DNA of 64,000 nt, from contig NZ_CP033204.1 in NCBI RefSeq assembly GCF_022701295.1, positions 2,170,001 through 2,234,000 of the forward strand. Direction: 5' to 3'. Positions 58,513 through 64,000 of the stretch are shown piece by piece (position 1 is the first letter of the stretch; each line of letters begins with the position of its first letter). Made by a program: the position numbers and the translations under genes. This stretch comes from Sphingopyxis sp. YF1 (GTDB lineage: Bacteria > Pseudomonadota > Alphaproteobacteria > Sphingomonadales > Sphingomonadaceae). The notes below the pieces were generated by a model. The model saw only the letters and a program-made list of their open reading frames with translations. It made no database searches and was not told the origin of the DNA.

Positions 58513-58899
58513 ATGCGTATCCTGCCCCTGACCCTCGCCGCGCTCGTTCTCGCGGTCCCCGTCACCGCTGCCGAAACCCCGGCGAAGGTGACGGTGGCGC
58601 TCGCCAACTTCAGCTTCACGCCCGCCGACCTGCACCTCCACGCCGGCCATCCGGTGACGATCCATTTCGTCAACAACGGATCGGGCGGGCACGACTTCAC
58701 CGCCGCGGATTTCTTTGCCGCCGCGACGATGGACGCCGCGAACCGTGCGCGCGTCGGCGGCACGAAAGGCCGCATTTCGCTCGGCAAGGGCGAGAGCAGC
58801 GACGTGACGCTGGTTCCGCGCGCCGGCACCTACAAGGCGCATTGCTCGCACTTCATGCATTCGTCGCTGGGCATGACGGGCAAGGTGATCGTCGACTGA
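58513..58899 (+). CDS. Periplasmic cupredoxin-like copper protein
   Basis: 128 residues with signal peptide (MRILPLTLAALVLAVPVTAA, cleavage after about residue 20). A cupredoxin domain follows, with likely type-1 copper ligands His60 (NGSGGHDF), Cys111, His116 and Met121 (AHCSHFMHSSLGM). AAGGAG lies 8 bases before the ATG. Likely an electron carrier or copper-binding protein; the partner is unknown. The gene follows rpoH by 61 bases. Confidence 0.87.
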   Translation: MRILPLTLAALVLAVPVTAAETPAKVTVALANFSFTPADLHLHAGHPVTIHFVNNGSGGHDFTAADFFAAATMDAANRARVGGTKGRISLGKGESSDVTLVPRAGTYKAHCSHFMHSSLGMTGKVIVD

Positions 58900-58909
58900 A
58901 CGGGATCGT

Positions 58910-59707
58910 TCAGAAGCGCCGTGCATAGCCCGCGTAAAGCTGGAGATCGGGGCTGTCGCGGTTGAGCCCGACGTTGACGCCGGCGTCCCACTGGCTGTCG
59001 GCACCGGGCTGCCACCCCGCCGAAAATCCCGCGAGCCACGCGGTCGCACGCCCGGCCGGGTCGCGATCGCGGCTGAACGAGACCTCGACCGCCGCCGACA
59101 CGGTGTCGGAGAGGTCGAACCCCAGCCCGGCGACCGATCCAAACGCCAGATGGCGCCCGTCGCCGTCGGCATCGACCGCGGCGTCGACATGCGGCGTCAG
59201 GCCGACCGACAGCGCGCCCAGTTCGAAGCTGACCGGAACGATCAGCCCCGCGCCCCAATCGCCCGCACCGACCCCCGCCCCACCGAGCGGCAACGTCACA
59301 TAGGGCATCGCGGCGGCCGAAAAGCCCGATCCGTCGGGATTGCGCAAATTCTGCCGCAACGCGAGCGTGACGTCGCCCGTTCGGGTCAACCGGGCGGTCT
59401 CGCCCGTCGTCCGGTCACGCTCGCGCACATGCCCCAGCATCGTCCAGCCGACCTGCACCTTGAGCGAGGACGTCAGCCCCGCGCGCAGCAGCGCGTCGCC
59501 GAAGGCCCAGCTGTCGGTCCGGCGGTCGCCATCCTTCTCGAGCGTCCAGTCGCCGATCCCCAGCTCGGCCACCACGTCGCCCACCGCGACCGTGCACGCC
59601 GGCGTACCGAGACCCGGCCGGTCGGGACAGAGATCGCGCGCGCCTTCCGCCGCGGCGGGCGTGGCGGCCGCGAACGCCGCGATCAGCGCCATCGGTCGAA
59701 GCAGCAT
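58910..59707 (-). CDS. Outer-membrane beta-barrel transporter-like protein
   Basis: 265-residue exported protein with a signal peptide (ending TPAAAEG). Alternating amphipathic strands (LVQVGWTML-type and SVGLTPHVDAAVD) and a C-terminal Phe (LYAGYARRF) indicate an outer-membrane barrel of the MetA-pathway-phenol-degradation-like (PF13557) group usually called 'transporter'. The first ATG (59707) or the one at residue 6 may start it. The ligand is unknown. Confidence 0.7.
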   Translation of the reverse strand: MLLRPMALIAAFAAATPAAAEGARDLCPDRPGLGTPACTVAVGDVVAELGIGDWTLEKDGDRRTDSWAFGDALLRAGLTSSLKVQVGWTMLGHVRERDRTTGETARLTRTGDVTLALRQNLRNPDGSGFSAAAMPYVTLPLGGAGVGAGDWGAGLIVPVSFELGALSVGLTPHVDAAVDADGDGRHLAFGSVAGLGFDLSDTVSAAVEVSFSRDRDPAGRATAWLAGFSAGWQPGADSQWDAGVNVGLNRDSPDLQLYAGYARRF

Positions 59708-59802
59708 CGCATTTCCCTTCCTGTCCTCTTATTCTTGTCGAGGAAGCCGGCTGCGGGATCAAGTCCGCTTGCCTCGCCGCGGCAAGAAGCTACTTTGCCC
59801 GC

Positions 59803-60516
59803 ATGGCAACGAAATCACGCGCGCCCGGGCGCAAGCTTCCCTGGTATCTGAGACCCTTCAAATGGCTGCTCTGGTTCGTGATCGCCTCGGTTGCGTGGGT
59901 GCTCGTCTATGCCGTCGTGCCCCCGCCGGTGACGCTGACGATGCTGCTCGACGGCAACGGCATCACCAAGGATTGGGAAAGCCTGGACAATATCGATCGC
60001 AACATGGTGCGCGCCGCGATCGCTGCCGAGGACGGCAAATTCTGCAGCCACGACGGCTTCGACCGCGACGCGATCGAACAGGCGATCGAGCGCAACACCA
60101 GCGGCAAGGGCAAACGCCTGCGCGGCGGTTCGACGATCAGCCAGCAGACCGCCAAGAATGTCTTCCTGTGGCAGGGCAGCGGCTGGACGCGCTATGTCCG
60201 CAAGGTGCCCGAAGTGTGGTTCACCTTCCTGATCGAACAGATCTGGGGCAAGCGCCGGATCATGGAAGTCTATCTCAACGTCGCCGAGACGGGGATCGGC
60301 ACCTATGGCGTCGAGGCGGGTGCACAGCGTTATTTCAAGAAAAGTGCGGCGAAACTCGCCCCGGCCGAAGCTGCGCGCATCGCCGCGATCCTGCCGCTGC
60401 CCAAGAAGCGCGAGGCGGTGAGCCCGTCGGGCTTCACCCGCCGCTACGGCAACACCATCGCCGCGCGCATCGGGCAGGTCCGCCGCGACGGACTGGATAG
60501 CTGCATCTACAAATAG
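59803..60516 (+). CDS. mtgA: Monofunctional biosynthetic peptidoglycan transglycosylase
   Basis: 237-residue GT51 glycosyltransferase polymerising lipid II. One N-terminal membrane helix (WLLWFVIASVAWVLVYAVVP) is followed by catalytic Glu in AAEDGKFCSHDGFD, GGSTISQQTAKNVFLW and a second Glu region YLNVAETGIGTYGVEAGAQR. No transpeptidase domain, so it is the monofunctional type. Confidence 0.95.
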   Translation: MATKSRAPGRKLPWYLRPFKWLLWFVIASVAWVLVYAVVPPPVTLTMLLDGNGITKDWESLDNIDRNMVRAAIAAEDGKFCSHDGFDRDAIEQAIERNTSGKGKRLRGGSTISQQTAKNVFLWQGSGWTRYVRKVPEVWFTFLIEQIWGKRRIMEVYLNVAETGIGTYGVEAGAQRYFKKSAAKLAPAEAARIAAILPLPKKREAVSPSGFTRRYGNTIAARIGQVRRDGLDSCIYK

Positions 60517-60529
60517 CGCCTAGCACGGA

Positions 60530-60547
60530 CCGGGCGGCGACGCCCGG
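60530..60547. terminator. Hairpin between convergent mtgA and acyl-CoA dehydrogenase genes
   Basis: CCGGGCG (60530-60536), GNRA-type loop GCGA, CGCCCGG (60541-60547), a perfect 7-bp stem in a 47-bp convergent gap. T-runs are lacking, so it is a terminator candidate only by position and stability. Confidence 0.45.
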
Positions 60548-60563
60548 CCCGCACCCTTGGCTC

Positions 60564-61778
60564 TTATGCCGCGCCGGCGTTTTTCCAGTCGCGCTTGATC
60601 TTCTTGGCGAGGCTCCATTTATGGACCTCGGTGGGGCCGTCATAGATGCGGAAGGCGCGAACCTCGCGGAACACCTGCTCGACGATCGTCTTGTCGGTGA
60701 CCCCGGTGCCGCCCATCACCTGGACGCAGCGGTCGGCGATGCGCATCAGCGCTTCGGATACCGCGACCTTCGCCATCGAGCTTTCGGCGGTGCCGAGATC
60801 GCCGGTGTCGAGCACCTCGGCGCACCAGCGGATCATCAGTTCGGCCTGCTTCAGGTCGATCAGATTCTCGGCGAGCATGAAGCCGACGCCCTCATGGTCG
60901 ATCAGCGGCTTGCCGAAGGCGTGGCGGCGATTGGCATAGTCGGTCGCGATCTCGTGCGCACGCTGGCAGGCACCGTGCCAGCGCATGCAGTGCGACAGGC
61001 GCGCCGGGCTCAGGCGCACCTGCGCATATTTGAACCCCTCGCCCGCCTCGCCCAGCATCTGGTCGGCGGGGACGCGCAGATTGTCGATGATCACGGTCGC
61101 GTGGCCGCCGGGCATCGAGCTGTCGATCGTGTTGGGCACATGCTCGATGCGGATCGCGGGATCGGGCAGGTCGACGAGGAACATGCAGGCGCCGCCGCCC
61201 TGCGCGACATCCTCGGCTTTCGCCATGACGATGCCGACCCGGGCGCCGTCGGCGCCGGTGATGAAGCATTTGCGGCCGTTGATGACCCAGTGGTTGCCGT
61301 CCATCCGGCACGTCGTCTGCATCATCGACGGGTCCGACCCCGCGCCGCCGTCCTCGGCGGGCTCGGTCATGAAGAAGGCCGAGCGCGCCCGGCCTTCGAC
61401 GAGTTGCTTCAGAAACCGCTCTTTCAGTTCGGGGCTGCCGACCTTGCCGAGCAGATACATATTGCCTTCGTCGGGTGCCGCGGTGTTGCACGCAAGCGGG
61501 CCGAGCGGCGACAGGCCGCTCTTTTGCAACACATAAGCGGTTTCGACCTGCGACAGATGGTCGCCATCGGCTAGAATGTGCGGGGTCAGGACACCGGCGG
61601 CGCGCGCCTTTTCCTTCAGTTCGTCGACCAGTTCATCGGTCGGGGCGCCGTGATGGTCGCGGCGCGGGTCGTCCTCGTAAGGCGCGACGACGGTACGGAC
61701 GAAGGTTTCGACGCGTTCGCCGATTTCGCGCGCGCGATCGGAAACGGTCTGCGCGGCGGCGGTCTGATGCTGGCTCAT
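60564..61778 (-). CDS. Acyl-CoA dehydrogenase family protein
   Basis: 404-residue flavoprotein. Motifs: FMTEPAEDGGAGSD, NGRKCFITGADGA, and near the C terminus VQVMGGTGVTDKTIVEQVFR and IYDGPTEVHKWSLAKKI with the usual position of the catalytic Glu. Electrons would pass to ETF and then ETF-QO, encoded elsewhere in this window. Chain length or substrate class cannot be told; the C terminus resembles the long or branched-chain ACAD group. Confidence 0.9.
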   Translation of the reverse strand: MSQHQTAAAQTVSDRAREIGERVETFVRTVVAPYEDDPRRDHHGAPTDELVDELKEKARAAGVLTPHILADGDHLSQVETAYVLQKSGLSPLGPLACNTAAPDEGNMYLLGKVGSPELKERFLKQLVEGRARSAFFMTEPAEDGGAGSDPSMMQTTCRMDGNHWVINGRKCFITGADGARVGIVMAKAEDVAQGGGACMFLVDLPDPAIRIEHVPNTIDSSMPGGHATVIIDNLRVPADQMLGEAGEGFKYAQVRLSPARLSHCMRWHGACQRAHEIATDYANRRHAFGKPLIDHEGVGFMLAENLIDLKQAELMIRWCAEVLDTGDLGTAESSMAKVAVSEALMRIADRCVQVMGGTGVTDKTIVEQVFREVRAFRIYDGPTEVHKWSLAKKIKRDWKNAGAA

Positions 61779-61868
61779 GTCCTGGTTCCCCTATGGCTTT
61801 CGCGGAACCCGTTGGATCATTTGCCGGTCGGGGGCAAGCCTTCGCCTTCTAAGTACCCCAGAAAGGTG

Positions 61869-61898
61869 GATGCCCCGGTCGTGGGGGACCGGGGCATC
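61869..61898 (-). terminator. Intrinsic-type terminator of flagellin gene
   Basis: GATGCCCCGGTC (61869-61880) and GACCGGGGCATC (61887-61898) form a perfect 12-bp stem with a 6-base loop, about 60 bases after the flagellin stop. In the minus direction it is followed by CACCTTTCT, a short T-rich tail. Confidence 0.7.
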
Positions 61899-61955
61899 GC
61901 GAATCAGGCCATCAAGGGACCAACCAAATATGGCCTGAATTCTTGGTAACGCGTC

Positions 61956-62807
61956 TTAGCGCAGGAGGTTCATCACGCCCTGCTGGCTCTGGTTCGCCTG
62001 GGCGAGCATCGCGGTCGAGGCCTGCGCGAGGATGCCGGCCGCCGCGAGCTTCGTCGATTCCGCCGAGAAGTCGGTGTCTTCGATGCGCGACTTGGCGTCC
62101 GCCAGATTCACGACAGTCGACGTCAAATTGTCGACAGTGGCTTCGAGGCGGTTCTGCTGCGCACCCAGGTTGGCGCGCTGCGTCGCGACCGTCTGGATCG
62201 CGCCGTCGAGGATCGCCAGCGCGTCCGAAGCGCCCGACGCGGTCGACAGATCGATGTCCGAAACCGCCGAACCGCTGACCAGCGCACCGCCGGAATCGAG
62301 TTCGCCGATCGCGTCGGCCTGCAGGTCACCGATGGTGATCGCGACGGTTTCGCCGCTGTTCACGCCGGTCTGGATGCTCAGCGAAGCGGTGCCGTCGAGC
62401 AGCTTCGTGCCGTTGAAGTCCGAACGGGTGGCGATGTCGCCGATCTGTGAAACCAGCGCGGTGACTTCGGTCTGGATCGCGGCGCGGTCGTCGTCGCCAA
62501 GCGTTCCGGTCGACGCCTGCATCGCAAGTTCGCGCATGCGGACGAGGATATTCGAGATGCCGCCCATCGCGCCTTCGGCGGTCTGCGCCAGCGAGATGCC
62601 GTCGTTGGCGTTGCGGACGGCCTGGTTCAGGCCGCGAACATTGGCGTCCATGCGGGTCGCGATGGCGAGGCCGGCGGCGTCGTCCTTCGCGCTGTTGATG
62701 CGCTTGCCGCTCGACAGACGTTCCATGGCCTGCGACTGCATGCGGTTGGCAACACGCGAATTGTTCTGGGCGCGAAGCGCGCTCACATTGGTGTTGATAA
62801 CAGTCAT
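61956..62807 (-). CDS. fliC: Flagellin
   Basis: 283-residue flagellin, short in the variable region. The conserved N-terminal coiled coil ([20 protein letters not shown], then [20 protein letters not shown]) and the C-terminal one ([20 protein letters not shown], ending [17 protein letters not shown]) are intact, with a compact middle (D2/D3 nearly absent). The start at 62807 has AAAGGGA about 6 bases upstream. Only one flagellin gene is in the window. A sigma-28-like promoter lies upstream. Confidence 0.95.
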   Translation of the reverse strand: MTVINTNVSALRAQNNSRVANRMQSQAMERLSSGKRINSAKDDAAGLAIATRMDANVRGLNQAVRNANDGISLAQTAEGAMGGISNILVRMRELAMQASTGTLGDDDRAAIQTEVTALVSQIGDIATRSDFNGTKLLDGTASLSIQTGVNSGETVAITIGDLQADAIGELDSGGALVSGSAVSDIDLSTASGASDALAILDGAIQTVATQRANLGAQQNRLEATVDNLTSTVVNLADAKSRIEDTDFSAESTKLAAAGILAQASTAMLAQANQSQQGVMNLLR

Positions 62808-62875
62808 TTCATTCCCTTTCCGGCCCCCCAAGGGCCATTCCCGTGGTGTGCGGCTCGGCGAGCTTCACGATTGCG

Positions 62876-62901
62876 TTAACGGCGGGCGGCGGCGGGGCTT
62901 A
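62876..62901 (-). promoter_or_regulatory. Sigma-28 (FliA)-like promoter for flagellin
   Basis: On the minus strand, TAAG (62901-62898), 14 bases, GCCGTTAA (62883-62876). The consensus is TAAA-N15-GCCGATAA, so this is one mismatch in each box and one base short. Position (~70 bases before the flagellin ATG) is right. Confidence 0.5.
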
Positions 62902-62986
62902 AGCCGCGGCGTCAAAAAAACGCCGAAGCGGATGTCGTGGCGACAGAATCCAAATATATCCACCTGTATTTCAACGAAAAATATTT

Positions 62987-63003
62987 TTGGCACGCACTTT
63001 GCA
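62987..63003 (+). promoter_or_regulatory. Sigma-54 (RpoN) promoter for fliE
   Basis: TTGGCACG, CACT, TTGCA at 62987-63003 matches the consensus YTGGCACG-N4-TTGCW. The GG (62989) and GC (63001) are 12 bases apart, as for -24/-12 elements. Predicted start near 63013, 38 bases before the fliE ATG. Confidence 0.85.
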
Positions 63004-63050
63004 TTTCATTCTGTACGCGGCGCGATGCCGCTTCGGAACGGATGGGAAGC

Positions 63051-63395
63051 ATGAGCACGATTGACCAGAGCCGGCTGCTGCAGATGCGCAGTTCGATCCT
63101 CAATCAGAACCAGGCGCTGCAACGCGCGGCGGGTCGCGGCAGCGCGACCGACGGCGTGCAGGACACGACGGGCATGGCCGATTTCGGGTCGGCGATCTCG
63201 AACGCGATCCAGCAGGTCAACGCACAGCAGTCGAAGGCCAGCGACGTCACCGAAGCCTATGAGCGCGGCGACACGCACGACATCGTCAGCGTGATGATCG
63301 AGCGCCAGAAAGCCTCGCTCGGTTTCGAAACGACGCTGCAGGTCCGCAACAAGCTGCTGTCCGCCTATCGCGACATCATGAACATGCCGGTGTAA
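63051..63395 (+). CDS. fliE: Flagellar hook-basal body protein FliE
   Basis: 114-residue rod-associated protein joining MS ring and rod. The C-terminal family pattern is clear (GDTHDIVSVMIERQKASLGF, then QVRNKLLSAYRDIMNMPV). The ATG at 63051 has GGGAAG just upstream; longer in-frame starts would span the sigma-54 promoter. It is 3 bases before fliF. Confidence 0.93.
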   Translation: MSTIDQSRLLQMRSSILNQNQALQRAAGRGSATDGVQDTTGMADFGSAISNAIQQVNAQQSKASDVTEAYERGDTHDIVSVMIERQKASLGFETTLQVRNKLLSAYRDIMNMPV

Positions 63396-63398
63396 TCC

Positions 63399-64000
63399 AT
63401 GGCCGAGACCCAAGCCCTGACCCCCGTCGATACGGGCGCCAACCGCCTCCCCGTCCCCAGCTTCGGCGGCCGGCTCGAACCGCTTCAGCAGTTCGTGCGC
63501 CAGCCCGCCGTCCAGCGCGCGCTCCCCGCAATCGCCACGACCGCGGCGATCGGCATCGCCGCGCTCGCCTATTTCGCGACCGCCGCCGCGCCGCAGACCC
63601 AGCTCTTTGCCGGGCTCGCCGACGCCGACAAGGCCGCGGTCGCCGACGCGCTGACCGCGCAGGGCATCGGCCATACGATCGATCCCGCCACCGGCGCGCT
63701 CACCGTCGACGCCGACAAGCTCCACCAGGCGCGTATCGCGCTCGCCGGCCAGGGCCTGCCCAAGGCGGGCGCCGACGGCAGCGAGATGATCGGTTCGCTC
63801 CCGATGGGCGCGAGCCGCGCGATCGAGGGCGAAACGCTGCGCGGCGCGCGCGAAGCCGACCTCGCGCGCACGATCGAGGCGATCGACGCGGTCAAGGGCG
63901 CGCGCGTTCACATCGCCGCCGCCGAACCCAGCCTGTTCGTCCGCGAGGACAAGCCTGCCACCGCGTCGGTGATGCTCACGCTCCAGAACGGTCGCACCCT
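63399..64000 (+). CDS. fliF: Flagellar MS-ring protein FliF (3' end outside window)
   Basis: First 200 residues of the MS-ring protein. A hydrophobic helix lies at about residues 42-63 (ALPAIATTAAIGIAALAYFA), followed by the FliF/YscJ domain with TQLFAGLADADKAAVADALT, GQGLPK and the ring-building motif EGETLRGAREADLARTIEAI plus VKGARVHIAAAEPSLFV. The gene is cut by the window's right edge. It follows fliE directly and shares its promoter. Confidence 0.95.
   Translation, partial: MAETQALTPVDTGANRLPVPSFGGRLEPLQQFVRQPAVQRALPAIATTAAIGIAALAYFATAAAPQTQLFAGLADADKAAVADALTAQGIGHTIDPATGALTVDADKLHQARIALAGQGLPKAGADGSEMIGSLPMGASRAIEGETLRGAREADLARTIEAIDAVKGARVHIAAAEPSLFVREDKPATASVMLTLQNGRT

Overview
This window is high-GC chromosomal DNA. 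Gene content and protein style point to an alphaproteobacterium of the order Sphingomonadales, probably Sphingopyxis or a near relative: ChpT, an RpoH-type sigma factor, a PA0069-type radical SAM protein, LolC/D and a sphingomonad-like che/fli block. This assignment comes from recognising protein families, not from a search. I see no rRNA, tRNA, CRISPR array, phage or transposase gene. The DNA is almost entirely coding, and many neighbours overlap by four bases (ATGA, GTGA or TTGA).

Layout. 1-4.2 kb: ruvX (cut by the left edge), a DUF1294 membrane protein, pyrB overlapping a dihydroorotase-like gene that has lost its metal ligands, and a lipoprotein. A 148-bp element with 19-bp perfect terminal inverted repeats lies between the lipoprotein and serB and contains both stop codons. 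4.2-9.6 kb: serB and miaA diverge from overlapping start codons, followed by ilvB-ilvH-ilvC with a structured leader. 9.7-14.6 kb: a DUF6151 protein and biotin genes bioF-bioD and bioA, interrupted by a secreted hydrolase on the other strand. 14.8-22 kb (minus strand): a tightly linked chain etfQO, TPR protein, ispE, N-formylglutamate amidohydrolase, ilvD, lipoprotein. 22-26.4 kb: a degenerate uracil-DNA-glycosylase-like protein, a lytic transglycosylase, moaB and a radical SAM protein. 26.5-39.8 kb: mostly minus-strand housekeeping genes (acyl-CoA ligase, GFA protein, dnaE, glutathione peroxidase, lolD-lolC, Crp-type regulator, pyrG, secG, tpiA), with one plus-strand Yip1 membrane protein.

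40-48.8 kb: ppiD-like gene, trpE, three non-trp genes, then trpG-trpD-trpC, all on the plus strand with very short or negative spacing. 48.9-56.4 kb (minus strand): chemotaxis cluster cheA-cheW-cheY-cheB-cheR with chpT upstream, plus a cell-wall amidase and a small secreted protein of unknown function downstream. 56.5-61.8 kb: RluD-type pseudouridine synthase, rpoH, a cupredoxin, an outer-membrane protein, mtgA and an acyl-CoA dehydrogenase. 61.9-64 kb: flagellin on the minus strand and fliE-fliF on the plus strand (fliF runs off the edge), with a sigma-28-like promoter for flagellin and a near-consensus sigma-54 promoter for fliE between them.

The window therefore combines branched-chain amino acid synthesis (ilvBHC and ilvD), tryptophan, biotin, pyrimidine and serine synthesis, envelope maintenance (Lol, SLT, MtgA, amidase, PpiD) and motility control. 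The main non-coding features are the 148-bp palindromic element, the ilvB leader, paired palindromic repeats in several intergenic gaps, an rpoH promoter with a palindrome in its spacer, and the flagellar promoters.
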